DNA of 64,000 nt from Manduca sexta (Eukaryota > Arthropoda > Insecta > Lepidoptera > Sphingidae): the NCBI RefSeq assembly GCF_014839805.1, contig NC_051142.1:1798001-1862000 (forward strand), read 5' to 3'. Below the pieces are notes generated by a model. The model searched no databases. It saw only the letters and a list, made by a program, of their open reading frames with translations, and was not told where the DNA came from. Made by a program: the position numbers and the translations under genes. Below, piece after piece: positions 1-12,120 of this stretch. Each line of letters starts with the position of its first letter. The first letter of the stretch is position 1.

Positions 1-1137
1 GGGTTACCATGTGTTTAGTGATCCACGCCGTCCTACAATGTTAACAATGGCAGAGGAATTCATTTAGAGATCTTATCCTCACAATGTGGATACAGTATTA
101 TACTGTACCGGATTTTATTTGGTAAACTGATCTAGAGTTACAGAAACTTTGAGACGTGAACCATTACACTTTCCGAGGTTTTTTATTCATTCATATTTAT
201 TTTTTTATTTTATTGATTATGTTTGGTATGTCTGAAATGTGGAAAAATAAGGTTGTGGTGAATAAGAGAGCGTGGTGTTAAATGCTGTATCTGATATCCA
301 CGGTTATGAACAGGTATTTCGTCCACCCTTGGATAAGGAAAATCACAAATCTAATTTTCCTGTCTCCAAATTGTTTCTGACGTAGTAAAAGGGAGAGTAT
401 TAGACATGGTTGAATGATTCTTTAGAACTTTTACCGTATTACAGATGTTAGATAAAAAATAGAGTCTGACATAAAATAAAAGATAAAAGCTAAAACCGAC
501 TACAAAAATAAAGCATAAAACAAGAAGATATTTCAGAGATCATAAGATAAGTAATGTAATGTCCGTATTCTCTATTCTGAAGGAAATGTAGTCAGGGTAA
601 TTACTGGGGATTACGAAACATCGGAAAGACGAGGGCTGTGTAAGATTTACTAATTCTAAGTTCTGAGTTGCGTTATTGTTTAGGCAGATTCGCTCATCTA
701 TCCTAGAGTTGTAAAAATAGTGCTTGTTTTATCACAATCTTCTATGGATTCAAGTCCAGCGCTACCCACTACCAGTTAAGCTGAGTAAAACCGATCAGTC
801 ATCCCTTAAGTCATTACGGGGCTCTCAATACCGTTCCCGTAGGCGTAACTTCACAACTATGTAATACTTTGAAGAAAATTTCATTAAAAACGAGCCCTTT
901 GCACAATATATCAAGTTCGTTGTCATAGAAAGTGTTGAACACGTTGACAGTTCTTGAATATTGAAGGAAATTAATATTTTCAAGAAAATAGGTATGATGT
1001 GGAGTTCATTTAATCTGTAAGGTGAAAAGTTTATAATATTAAAGTATTTTTGCACCTATGTAACATCGAGTAGTCATTGTATTAAAAGTATGAGATGAGT
1101 ACTGAAAGTTCCAAAAAAGTAACCATTTTTATATTTT
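1..1137. other. AT-rich sequence, nothing recognised
   Basis: No coding frame of note and no repeat that I recognise. The one listed-length minus frame (825-1055) is short and has no recognisable motif. Confidence 0.5.
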
Positions 1138-1211
1138 ATCAGCTGTTGCTCGCGACGTACAACGCGTGGAAGAGTTTTTCCAGGAAAAAAGTCCCGCTAT
1201 TATTTTCATAT

Positions 1212-1217
1212 GATAAA
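1212..1217. repeat. Target-site duplication, left copy
   Basis: GATAAA at 1212-1217 is repeated at 1901-1906, exactly bracketing the inserted segment. Six bases is short, but the flanks join into one older element, which supports a real insertion. Confidence 0.6.
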
Positions 1218-1440
1218 CAGTGGCCTTCCCTGCCTGACATAAGAGGCGACTAATAGAGGCCATCGGAGGATCGGGCCGGTGGCAGGGGGTTGTCTGTTGT
1301 TTGATTACATTGTTTGGGATCCCAAGGATGGACGCCAGCGTAGGTGAGTCTTACGCTGCCATGACACAAAATGAAATGACACCAAAGCGAAAGCGTCCTT
1401 CGGAGTGCGGTGGCTTTCGAGCCCCTATAATAGGGAAGAT

Positions 1441-1708
1441 GGCCACCGCGGAGTTTTAGTTGGTAAGTCTTACGTAGGATATATAGTGTTAGGAACCCGA
1501 CCCGATGGGTGCCTTTTTTTTTTGTTTTCGCGGAGAAAGTGTCTTATGACTACCGCTCAGCCTTCGTGGGGGGGACTGAGCGGTTATGTTGGGGTCACCG
1601 TGCCTTACGACCCGGCATTGATTTGATGTCGACCTTCAGGCGACCGCCGGGCCGAGTCCCTAACCTATATGCAACGCACGGCATACCAACTAAAACTCCG
1701 CGGTGGCC
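1441..1708. repeat. 24-bp inverted repeat A/A'
   Basis: 1441-1464 (ggccaccgcggagttttagt...) is the exact reverse complement of 1685-1708. It extends with one mismatch for about five more bases outward. The two arms are 220 bases apart and interlock with inverted repeat B/B'. Confidence 0.9.
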
Positions 1709-1894
1709 CTCTTCGGCTCATTAGGGACGACTGCGAGTTTCCTCTGACGGAAATGTCTAAGTCTACTTCCACAGCCGCCCCTGAACCCGATGGGTGCCTG
1801 ACGTTTACCATTTTTCCGGACGACTCAACGTCAATTTGTAAAGTACGGTATACTCAACATGTAGTCATAAGACACTTTCTCCGCGAAAACAAAA
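1520..1894. repeat. 34-bp inverted repeat B/B'
   Basis: 1520-1553 (ttttgttttcgcggagaaag...) is the exact reverse complement of 1861-1894. The order along the sequence is A, B, A', B', so both pairs cannot form simple nested hairpins at once. Confidence 0.9.
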
Positions 1895-1900
1895 GAAAAG

Positions 1901-1906
1901 GATAAA
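1901..1906. repeat. Target-site duplication, right copy
   Basis: GATAAA, matching 1212-1217, directly after the A-rich end of the insert. Confidence 0.6.
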
Positions 1907-1990
1907 AAGTAGCTTATTTCCTCTTCAGAGTCTCAAAGTATATTTATACCAAATTTCAACGAACTCCGTTTGGTAGTTTTGGAGTTTATC

Positions 1991-4900
1991 GTGTTCAGAC
2001 AGACGCGGTGGAGGATTTAACTTAGTGAAACAGGACACATACTGTTAAAAGAGGAAAACCCTTAACTTACCTTTTTAACGTCGGTAATGAGTAACTTAAT
2101 ATCTCTCGGAGGATATACAGCGAATAAAATATAATTTGACATTTCCACAGCTCCTCCGTGCCCGCTGTCCACACCTCCATCAATCATATTATTTTGAACG
2201 ATTGCAGCGGATGTGGTGTTTTCGATCATATATGATTTCATTCTTTACAATTATTGTACCTTTCCTTGCCTGTTATGACTGAGTGTAATTTACTTAATAC
2301 AGTGTAACATATGAACACTAAGAAGGGTCAATAAGACTGGAGCATTTTTAGAACACTTTTGTGTTTTGACAAAAGCTGATACAGCTCACTAACATACAAA
2401 AATGAATTGGATCATTGGCCATTGTGATGATCGATATCTAAGGTGATAGATGCAGCGTAGTGCTGTTTGTTGTAATGTATTATTATCAGTTCCATTTTTG
2501 CTCTTTATTAATAGACATTAACCATTAGCCATTAGGCAATGAGCTGTTTGTTCTTCACTAATAATACATTAATTTTTAATGTAACGCCGTACTGACTTGC
2601 TTCGTCATATATTTTAATGTGGAGGGCAGCAAGCGTTGTACGTTAAACAAAAACTGAAACAATGCCTCCCAAAAACGATTTTACATGGCGATTAAACGAA
2701 CAATAAAAATTCACGTTGAATATAAAGTGATTTTAAAGCTACAGTTAGCGTAAAATGGCGCGAACAATAAAAATATAAGCGTTGTTTCTGCTCGCAGTTA
2801 GTCGGGCACGCTCCGTTTGACCCACGATGTCGCAGGCCAATGTGGTGCGATAAAACCGCGCTCGCGACTCTAGCGGGAGCGGGGGCGGTGCAGGAATGAT
2901 CCTACAGCTACATACAAATCTTACTATTAAAATTATTTAAAATGCAAAAGTTTGTAAAGACCGATTTTCGTAAACGCCCTGGTCGCTAAAAAGATTTAGG
3001 CCAAATGTGGCATACAGATAAACTATAACTTATTATGTTTATTTATTTTTCGTATGAACAGCAAATATAGTAATTCAGGCGTAATAAATATGTATACATG
3101 TGTGCGCTCGTGTCTTAGATTGAACACAATTATGGCTTTTTTACGAGCAACACTTGGTAATAAATAATGAAACGTAAAAATCAACCATCGTAGTTCTGAT
3201 CTTGTACTAACATTTATGTGCCGTGAATGTAAACTAAGAAATAAGAATATGAGTTTAACACAACACCCATTCTCGAAACAAATACTTCCGTCACACAAAA
3301 TCATTTATACAAGAATTTATTTAACTCTCGGTCTTCCCTCGCATCTCCATCGTCCCGCTCCGGCATTGTTTCAGACCGTAGTCTAACGTATGGCCAATTG
3401 TCTGGAAAACAATTTGCATTGCGCGACACTTTTTATATGTCTTCCAGTGTATTAGCCGGGGGTAGTGAGTGACGTCATACTGTCTTTGTTGTCTGTTTAG
3501 TGTCTCAACTATACATGCATTTTATTGTACACAAATTGCTAATAAATGTAAATTACCTTGCTTAACTGCTCGTTTACGAATAAGAGTATAATCAAATTTA
3601 AGTGGCCTTTTGATATGTGACAGTAGCTGTTCTTGGAGTAAATACTGCAAATCCGATTTTATTTTTTGATTGGTGTAAAACCGGGCAGAAAGAGGGCGAG
3701 GGAGAACCATACACTATCAGGTGTTATGCGCTTCTCCAAGGGTACACATAAAGTCGTTCTGTGTTTATTTTTGAGTGTTAATTAATGTTGTTTGCACTAT
3801 CGAGTATGCTTGCGTGTGAGATAACACACTTTTGTAATTTGTGAAGAAATCTCATTTACCACTTTACACATAGTGAAAAACATCACTCTTCTTCGAGGGC
3901 AGTCAGGTAAGAAGCCGGCCACATTGTTTATTTAGAGACATTGTTTGTTTGGTGTACATGTCTCCATCCGGGGAATAGTAGAAGGCCGTCTGATTTTGCA
4001 ATGGGCGGGATAATCCCTTGTTGGTTCACATTATATTTGGACTAATAGGTCTATTTTAATCGATTCAAATCCCCACTAGGTTACACTTTACACAAAGATG
4101 AAAATAAGTTGATGTCAAGAACGAATTCATGTCAAGACTTGTAATTCATTTATAGTCTTCATTTGATATAGGAAATATGTAGTTTCTAAATAAGAAAATA
4201 CATATCTCGTCGCGTTGTGTTTATGCTAATCTCGCGCCGTTTGTTCAATATCTACACTCAGGAATGCTAGATCGAAGGCAAGCTGGGAGGAGGGTTGGGG
4301 CTCTAGATCTTTGACCTCATCGCGTCATGTCCTTGCGGCTTAATATAACATCTAGGTAGGATAAAATAGGTGGAACCTATGTCCGACTGTATATAAATTA
4401 AAAAACATAGTATTATATATGCAAGCGGAAGGCATGCGCCAAGCACTCTCCTTTTTGCAGTTTGATGAGTTATAAATATAATTTTATGTAATATGTATTA
4501 ATATTCGCGGTATAGTGTCATGATATATTATGCTGCACAAATAAAAATCGAATATTTATGATAGAATATTTATAAATAACGATGGAGTTTACACTTTACC
4601 AATTGTAAATGACTTGTGCGGGATTGTGCTGCAAACCTGTCGAACTCAATGAGAAAAGAGTCGCAGGACGGCTGCAGTGGCGAGCGGGCCGCAGCTGTTA
4701 TTGCGTGGACATTATTCATCGCTGGGAAGATTGCCGTGCAATGAGAGATGGACCGCTGCGCAATCTCACTCTGTGTAATATTGTGCAATATATAGGTACA
4801 TTAGGTTCTATTGGGAGATGTGGGGTTGTTAGCATACATTGCCGTAATACTTCTAAATTTTTAATGAGAAATGTATTAAAAAGGTAACTAAAATACCCGG

Positions 4901-7224
4901 CACTAGGTATGGCGTATCTTCAGGTCATATTGATATATTTTTTAGTTATATTTACGAATTTAAATTTATTGATTATACATTTTTTGTTGTTTAGTTAAAT
5001 TAGTGAGTAAGTTCTTTAACTATAGACTAAAACATTACTAATAAATTTAATTATCTACTACTGTTTCTTTAGGTAAAGACTGTAAAATATAACATTATTA
5101 AGAGAAACGAGGAGCTTACAGGGCTTATAACTTATAGTTCGTATAGAGTTACGTCAGTGTTTCTACTTCTTAAAGTGTTCATATAACTTAAAACTTACAG
5201 GGAGTACTTACATTTGTCGACATTCTCACAGGATTCATATCAATATATATATAACTAGGTGGTCGAGGCATGGCGTGTTGAAAAGCCCTTCCCGCTACAA
5301 AAAACCTTAAACCACTGTAGCGATCCGCAGCCTTCAGATTTAAACCAATTTAATTACTTTCTTCGTGTTACCGTACTTGACAACTGCTTTCTCAAGGCGA
5401 GGAGTGCAGTACAGTATTTTGTATTTTCAAGTTCTTTTCTGTGGTGCTATAAGTCTATGATTTTAGAAATCATACTTAATACCAAATGAACGGTTCCTCT
5501 TCTCTATACTATTGTGATATACGTGCCATAACTGGCAACATCGTTTTGACGTTTTTAATAAAACATCTTTTTCTGCCCTCCCTTTTTTAAATGTTGAGCA
5601 TAACCGTGTCATTTTTCTGTTCCCCGAATAATGGCAGTAACCTTGGCCAGAACCATCAATAAATACTTATCATTTATGTTAAAAAACATCATTTTCTGTG
5701 CCATCTGTAAGGTCACATAATTTCCTTGAAATAAACTATAAACCTGTCTTTATATTTCGGAACATAAACTAAATCCCGCGCCTCCGTATTGCAGACGTTA
5801 CAGCATAGCTTTATGGCTCTCTTTTCAATAACTTTATCTGATTACCTTTCGGGCAGTTTGTTGGCAGTGGCGCGCAGTTCATCACACTTGGTATTATTGG
5901 ACTTGTGATTTTTACTTTCAGACGTAGTCTATCATGTACTCTACTTTCAAAACGACTAGACAATTTGGATGAATTAGTTTTATTATTTTGTCTTAATTAT
6001 TGCATGAGTAGCTGGGTGAGCCGTGCCCATACCAGAATGGCGTGGTGCCCATTCAAAGGATTTTGGGACAATCTACTACTACTACTATACATTTTTAAAA
6101 TAACCAAATTATCAAACCTGCTACTACGAAGGAGTCATTTTATGTTTTAATCTAGTACGCTGGCTCCGAAAAAAAACACTAGTTTCACCCATAAATTATT
6201 AGATGAGAAAGTCTCTACTATGATTGCATTATATAATATATCTCCAAGAACTTGGAATTATAAACCGCAGCACCGCACTGCGTGTGATCGTGAGAAATTA
6301 TTCTATTATTGAGCACGGGTAATAATGTTTTATGATAAGCATAATGTAGGTTGGCAGTACTTTCTTATTCAGTTTTATTAGTACTTGTGCAGTTTATAGC
6401 AAATCGCTCTTATTTCGTTTCATAAAAACATAGTATTTTAATGGTAACTTACAATGTGACAAGAAAGTAGGCGAAATCAAATACGATCTCACGTCAGTTT
6501 CGGCGCCGGCTCCGCTCGCGACGTATGAGTAATGGGGTCCCAATAAGTCCGTCCTCGCCAAATATCGTTTATCAATACCCTTCAGTCAAATGAGAACGTC
6601 GGTGGTGTCAGCCGGTCCTGACGCGGGCTGGTATTTGTAGCGGGCATTTTAAACTACTTTGTATTGTTCGTGCCGTTTAGATCTGATGTAAATGCCTAGT
6701 ACAAAAAAATATGTATTTTTGCGAGTTTCAAACTCCCATTCCCTTGTAAATAGTTCTAGTGATATCTATTAGTTCATTCAGGACGGATATAATTTATAAA
6801 ACCGGTTAATTCTCATGTTCGATGCTAGTAAGTAATTGGTATAGTAGGTACTAATATCCCAAAATGAAATACAAGTGTTATGTCGGATACACTAACTATG
6901 AAGAAATGTGTACATTTTCCTAACTCGAAACAAGTATTGGCGAATCAATAAATTCAGAAGTGTGCGTTAAGAGTGGTGGTAACCGATACTGCAAAACTGC
7001 GATATTAAGTAAAGGAAAGAAAAAGCTGGATAGTTATAACGAACGCGGGAGAGAAATGAATTGTGTTTCACTCCACGCGGGTTCGAAAAGCTAGGCTTGG
7101 CGAATGGATAAACTAAAAACAATATGTCGCACTATGAAATCTGTTCATGTACTAGTGTAGGTCGTTCTTCGCCGAACTTCTATAGTCTTATTGGTTCACA
7201 TAAATATTTTGCCTTTTTTATTGA
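1991..7224. other. Long gene-free stretch
   Basis: No recognisable coding frame. A short fragment at about 2912-2965 ('cttactattaaa...aatgcaaaagtttgt') resembles the head of the dispersed element seen at 30111. Two related blocks, 'cgaacaataaaaat' near 2697 and 2759, form a short direct repeat. The frame at 4609-4887 (92 codons) overlaps an equally open antisense frame and has no motif. The rest looks like unique AT-rich sequence. Confidence 0.45.
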
Positions 7225-7435
7225 ATAACTAGCTTTTGCTCGCGGCTCCGCCCGCGTTGTAAAGTTTTTCAGGCTAAAGTTTTCCATTATAAAAGTAGTA
7301 GTTTCCCGGGAGCCTATGTTCTTCCTAGGGTCTCAAACTGTCTCCATACCAAATTTCATCTTAATACGTTGGGTAGTTTTTGAGTTTAAGACGTTCAGGC
7401 AGACGGATGCAGCGGGGGACTTTGTTTTATAATAT
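7225..7435 (-). mobile_element. Dispersed lepidopteran short element, intact arrangement
   Basis: It reads 'agcttttgctcgcggctccg', 'aagtttttcaggct', 'ctatgttcttcctagggtct', 'accaaatttcat' and 'gggtagtttttgagttt'. This is the common lepidopteran arrangement, seen on the minus strand. It is the reference for the interrupted copy at 1138-1990, and relatives in the plus sense lie at 30111 and 57722. Function: non-coding and probably non-autonomous. Confidence 0.75.
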
Positions 7436-7444
7436 ATATTTTTT

Positions 7445-7985
7445 AGAACTTTTTAAGAGGAACAATCCCGTCATACATCATTGTTGCATAACTTTAAACC
7501 GTTTACGCAGCGCACGCAACGGAAGCTCTCAAAACTAATAAATTGTCCCCGTATTTGCAACATGTTTCATTACTGCTCCGCTCCTATTGGTCATAGCGTG
7601 ATGATATATAACTTAGATCACTCCACAAACAAAGGGCAATTTAACACAAAAAGAATTTTTCAGTTCGATTTGGTAGTTCCTGAGATTAGCCATTACTGCT
7701 CCACTCCTATTGGGTATAGCGTGATGATATATAGCCTATGGCACTCCACGAACAAAGGGCTATCCAACGCAAAAAAGAATTTTTCAGTTTGGACCGGTAG
7801 TTCCTGAGATTAGACATTACTGCTCCGCTCCTATTGGGTATAGCGTGATGATTTATAGCCTATAGCAATCCACGAATAAAGGGCTATCCAACGCAAAAAG
7901 ATTTTTTTCAGTTTGGACTGGTAGTTCCTGAGATTAGCGCGTTCAAACAAACAAACAAACTCTTCAGCTTTATATAATAGTATAG
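7445..7985 (-). mobile_element. Dispersed lepidopteran repeat with internal triplication
   Basis: A minus-strand copy related to 34039-34460. Shared blocks include 'cgctcctattgg', 'catagcgtgatgata', 'gcgcacgcaacggaagct' and 'tgttgcataactttaaaccg'. The edge carries 'ctgagattagcgcgttc', an (AAAC)n run and 'ataatagtatagac', the usual terminus of this family. An internal unit of about 123 bases occurs three times in tandem (listed separately). The 108-codon frame at 7481-7807 lies inside this repeat and is not a host gene. Confidence 0.7.
7568..7938. repeat. Three tandem copies of a 123-124 bp unit
   Basis: Units start at 7568, 7691 and 7815, each with 'cattactgctcc[g/a]ctcctattgg' followed by 'gtgatgat', 'ctatccaacgcaaaaa' (degenerate in unit 1) and ending 'tagttcctgagattag'. 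The units differ by scattered substitutions and small indels, so the expansion is not brand new. The related copy at 34039 shows only one such unit, and I recall the family as single-unit. Confidence 0.9.
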
Positions 7986-7988
7986 ACT

Positions 7989-8240
7989 AGACGAGCTAGT
8001 CTGATGGTAAGCGATATGACCGCCCATACATAATGGAATCACGACTAAACACCTTGAATTACAAAAGTATTGTTAGGTATTCATTAGACATGAGCTGTTA
8101 AGTTTTATTGTGTCCAGTAGTTACACGAGCTACACTGTTCTTTAAACCGTGTGACTACACACTGCTGCTTGCGGCAGAAATAGACACTGCGGTGGTTCCG
8201 ACCCAGGCGGACTCTCACATATGTGAGACCTACCATCAGT
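7989..8240 (+). mobile_element. Dispersed 'gacgagc...taccaccag' repeat, copy 1
   Basis: It starts 'gacgagctagtctgatggta', continues 'gcgatatgaccgcccataca', 'acatgagctgttaag', 'gactacacactgctgcttgc' and 'caggcggactctcacatatg', and ends 'gacctaccatcagt'. The same ordered blocks occur at 12121-12384 and in part at 50451-50594. This is a ubiquitous lepidopteran non-coding repeat of uncertain class. It is placed directly next to the previous element. Confidence 0.7.
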
Positions 8241-8869
8241 ATATGTCCTGCGATGTACTTAGTCACTGTTACACCAACATTTTATCCTATATTCGCTCGT
8301 TACCCGTTAATTCACTTGTCAAAAGAAAATAATATATGTGTGTACAGTATTAGCAATAAAGATTTTATGCAATAATAATTGGGGTACTGTTGTAAACAGC
8401 TTAGCAAATAAGCTCTCCTACGATTCGCCACTTAAATTGAATTCTACAGCGCTATGGAGAGCATTGCGGGATAGGTTTCAAGCGGGGACACAAGAAGCCA
8501 GCCAGAGTCCGGAACGTGACGACACCGTGACGTGTCGAGATCAAATTATATGTTATATATTTAATTGTTAATATTTCACCAGTGGTGAAGGTCATGACCG
8601 TCTTTAGCAGATGCTAGTTTTACATTTAAACTCATTGTAATTTATAAAATATATTTTGACGACTAACAACTGCTAGTTATCCTAAATAATTGTTGAATTC
8701 TAATATCGAAATCACTGATGATTATGAGATATGGCACATATATATAAAAGGTCACATGACAATTTCTACAGTTTCAATATGCTCGAAACTAGTGTTTACA
8801 ATGCCCTGATTAGGTATATAGTATAATTTATTCCATGACAAAGGTGTGGAAGGGAGATAGGTCTTAGAA
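8241..8869. other. Gene-free stretch
   Basis: Nothing recognised apart from two short frames (8108-8332, partly in the preceding repeat, and 8338-8571) without motifs. Confidence 0.4.
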
Positions 8870-8985
8870 TGTTCCGTTGTATTCTTGGACACCTAATTCC
8901 AATCAAGGGTAAACTCGTTGGTTTTTTATAACACAATATAAATGCGAATCGGGAATCGAGCCCGAGACGTCACCGGATTCAGTTT
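8870..8985 (-). mobile_element. Degraded tRNA-derived SINE fragment
   Basis: On the minus strand there is a B-box-like GGGCTCGATTCCC (8951-8963), followed by 'tatattgtgttataaaaaac' and 'gattggaattaggtgtccaa', an arrangement like the body of tRNA-derived SINEs elsewhere in this window. The A-box side is not clear. Confidence 0.45.
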
Positions 8986-9902
8986 AAGTCCTTTATTTAT
9001 TTATTTTATTATCACGAGACAAAATAGATTATTTCCCATCCATATATGTATAAAACGGCACAGTACTTTTACCGCGCCCGGATCCTGCACAGCTGTGTGT
9101 GGCGGAAGTTTTAAATTGTTATTGAAAGTCAATATTTGAAAAACAAGTCAATGTCGACGCAATAAGCGAGGGAAGAGGGTGGATACTGTATTGATATTTG
9201 GGCTGGGGGTTGAAATTACGTCAGATACGATTCTTTATTCCGTATGTTCCTTTTTTGTTTTCTGAATTGAATAAATAAGGTGACGGACTGATCGCTTAAT
9301 AATAACGTCTCGTTCACTCAGAGATAGTGTCAAACATACCTAACCGAGCTAAAAACGTAAAAAATGATGATGAATGAAGATTTTCGTAATACAACTGCTA
9401 CCCTGTATTTTTCGTATAATACTGTTTTACCTTAATTTATGCCAAATTTCATCAAAATTTATTCATTAATTGCGCCGTGAAAGTCTAACAGGTATTATGA
9501 ATAGTTTTAAATTGGCGAGTTTGAATAGAATTCAAAATTAAAATACTAAACGTTTATAGTAAAAAAATAAAATCTCGCCTGTTGAGGCCCTAAAGCCAAC
9601 AGCCGCTCAGTTTTACATGCTAATGTTTGTTAGTAACTAAATAATTGTTGTTTCCAAATACTCAACCGTACGCTTTTGTTTCGGAATGTTTCAATTGCAC
9701 AGTTTCCGTATTTATTTCCGTGTGCTAGTAGTACACGACAGTGATTCTCTGGCGCGGAAAATTCAAGACTCTACAGACGTTACTCTGTCTGTAAGTTTAT
9801 TCGTGTCGGTACAAAAAATAACAGCTGATGATTTATGCGAAGAGTAAGTCTTTTAAATTTATATTATTGCTGTCTTTAACTGAATTTCTCTTCACTATTT
9901 AC
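8986..9902. other. Gene-free stretch
   Basis: AT-rich. A short 'gccaaatttcatcaaaattt' block near 9440 resembles the common repeat core but is too short to assign. Confidence 0.4.
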
Positions 9903-10115
9903 CAGGTCATCATCATCATCAGCCCGTTGCAGTCCACTGCTGGACATATGCGTCTCCCAAGATCCGTCAGAGAGCCCGGTCTGCTGCTGTATGCATCCAG
10001 CCCTCTACTGCAAGTCTTTTCGCCGTCTGGCCAGATGGCGTCCCACGCTACGTTTGCCAAGATGTTTTTTGTTGTGTTCTTTCCAGAACACGCGCGTGAT
10101 CTTCCAGGTACGTAG
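9903..10115 (-). pseudogene. 3' end of a LINE reverse-transcriptase gene, decayed
   Basis: On the minus strand the frame around 10005-10110 gives ...TRVFWKEHNKKHLGKRSVGR then HLARRRKDLQ, which resembles the C-terminus of lepidopteran RTE-type LINE proteins (typically ...GKRSVGRPPARW.DDL.). Further 3' another frame gives LGDAYVQQWTATG before a stop, matching the usual terminal motif. The element then ends in (GAT)n, seen on the plus strand as 'catcatcatcatcagcccg'. The two blocks are in different frames, so at least one frameshift and an internal stop separate them. It is 5'-truncated: a dead insertion. Family by recall of the motif; clade uncertain. Confidence 0.65.
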
Positions 10116-12120
10116 AATCATTATTTTCCAGAGAAACAAAAATGATAAATTGGGTGTGTTGTTTATATAAGTAACGAAATGAGGAGACGAACAAATCCTT
10201 CGCCTGATGGTAAGTGGCGGATCTGAATATAAAGAGTAATTGATCATTAAATAACAAAGCTTTTCATGGAATTGCACAGATCACAATCCACTCTGCGGTT
10301 TGGTGGCAGCAATAGACAAAACCAACTAGACCAATTCTCTTATACGCGATAATTACCTGTTATTATCTAGTAATAACAGTTGGTATTTCTTAAGAATGTG
10401 AAAGGTCAATGTTAGAAAGTCTTCTGCCAATAGAACAGCAATATTATGCTGACAATAATAGCGAAAACGAACTTTGTCCCTTTTCATACGAAATATGCGT
10501 TGTAGAAAATAATTTCTTTTGGTCTGACATCGCAGTCCCACGATCTTTATAAGAAATTTTATTAAATGGGCCTTTCAATATATTGGTAATAGTTATGCTA
10601 GTGATTTGAATTAATGTGTGACCTGGGATTCATAAAATAACGTATATAAATGGAATGTCATATCAGGCTATGTCCAATTCAGGTCAAACACAATTTCTAT
10701 CCGTCCTAGGCTAAGAGTTCCCTAGCTTGTTAGTTTCCCAGTGGGGCTCGACCTATGTACCGCCATTTTACTCGGAGCAAATAAATATTGAAACCTACGC
10801 ATGTATGAGTTATTGTGATACATGTTCGTAGCGAGTCAGTGTATTGTCGACACTTGTAAATTTGTGGAAATAGCTGAATTCATGATCCTAGAGTTCCGTA
10901 CTCAAAATCCTGTACTTAATAAACTTTTATCCAGCCAATATTGAGAACTTTGTTTGGTTTTGAAATTTGATTAGTTAGTTACTTTTCATAAACGTCGGGT
11001 GTATCCGAAAATCAAGTTAAATTAAAATGTCTACATTTAGGTAAACGTAAGAATCATTTTACTAGGTTTCTTTATTATAAACTAGGTCGTCCCTGAATCT
11101 CGATTCTCGGAACTCGAATTCGGCTCGAGGGACTCGAGTCCACTTTCTTTGAATAAACATCCAAATCCAGGGATAAACTTGCAGTAATAACTGTGTTTAA
11201 TTTTGACCAATGTATCCATAAACTTTCGCATTCATAATATAAGACGTGAGGCTGAACATGTTTGGATATATATTTATAACCATTAGATGTATTTTATTGC
11301 TTTTTCTGTATTATATTATATCATTATACATACATATCCAGGTTTTATCCTGGGAATGCGTTCCTGTAGGACAGTTTCAACAAATTAGAATATTGTTTTC
11401 AAATCTTATAAAATATATTTTTTTTATTAAATTTGGTTCAGGTTAAATTAGATACATACCGGTTTCAATTTAGTTATGGAAATTAACATTTAAAACATCA
11501 AAATGATGCTCTCCTTAAGTCTATATTTCTACCAAAGTCTGCCAATTAAATTGTTCATTAAATTATATTTATAAAAGTTTTATTTTGCCGTACTGAGGCG
11601 CAAACCCTTAAAAAAAAATAACCAACAAAATATGTAGAACCCTCAGTGAAGTAGGCGGTCATTTGTGCAATGAACCGACAAAAGAGTTTCATATAACCGA
11701 GGCTATCATAACAATCTGCACTCGATTTAGGCCAGTTCAAGACAAGTACCATATGTTTTACGTGAGTTATATTTAAAATACATTCATAGTCAAGGCTATC
11801 CACATTACATAAATTTTACGTTCGACTAAATCATTTTATGCAACATCAATCATATAACAAAGTTCCACACTGCACTGCTGTAATAATTGTTAGCTAAAAA
11901 GTTCTTTAAATCGGTATACATTACATACAGCATCCGTCGCCCATGGACTAAAGCAATGCCAGAGTCACAGCCAGAGCACAGAATGGTGTCTTTTATGTTT
12001 CACTATATCTTATCACTCCGGCATCTTCTGGTTACGCTTGGCATTGATAAGCTTTGCTTAAAAGTTAATACGCAGCCAATCAGGGTATGATTTCATTTTT
12101 TTATATTGCTTTGAATACCG
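10116..12120. other. Gene-free stretch
   Basis: At about 10178-10215 'gagacgaacaaatccttcgc' then 'ctgatggtaagtggcgg' looks like the head of the 'gacgagc' repeat. Around 11090-11145 a cluster of short TCGA-containing palindromes (ctcgaattcggctcgag and ggactcgagtcc) stands out in otherwise AT-rich sequence. No coding frame is recognised. Confidence 0.4.

Larger units (their letters stand above)
1218..1900 (+). mobile_element. LINE-like 5'-region fragment inserted in an older repeat
   Basis: It begins 'cagtggccttccctgcctga' and carries 'aagaggcgactaatagaggc', 'ggtggcagggggttg' and 'tgggatcccaaggatgg', which I associate with the 5' untranslated part of a lepidopteran non-LTR retrotransposon. A short frame opens at 1376 (ATGACACCAAAGCG...) and stops after about 27 codons at TAG. 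The insert ends in an A-rich run (aaaacaaaagaaaag) just before the right GATAAA, as expected for target-primed insertion. Inside are two long inverted repeats in crossing order, so the insert is a rearranged or fold-back form rather than a simple truncated copy. LINE assignment is by motif memory. Confidence 0.55.
1138..1990 (-). mobile_element. Dispersed lepidopteran element, split by a nested insertion
   Basis: The outer pieces 1138-1217 and 1901-1990 together look like one minus-strand copy of a widespread lepidopteran short element. The first piece has the 'gctgttgctcgcgacg' head and a 'tttttccagg' block. The second has 'tctcaaagtatatttatacc', then 'caaatttcaacgaa' and 'ggtagttttggagtttatcg'. 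The same blocks occur uninterrupted at 7225-7435, which shows what the unsplit element looked like. The two pieces are separated by a 683-bp insert (1218-1900). The class of the element (SINE, MITE or LINE tail) is uncertain; it ends without clear terminal inverted repeats. Confidence 0.7.

Noticed and set aside
4609..4887. 92-codon frame with a GC-richer start
   Set aside because: An equally open antisense frame overlaps it and neither shows a recognisable motif.
7481..7807. 108-codon frame with internal similarity
   Set aside because: The repetition comes from the tandem 123-bp unit of a non-coding element.
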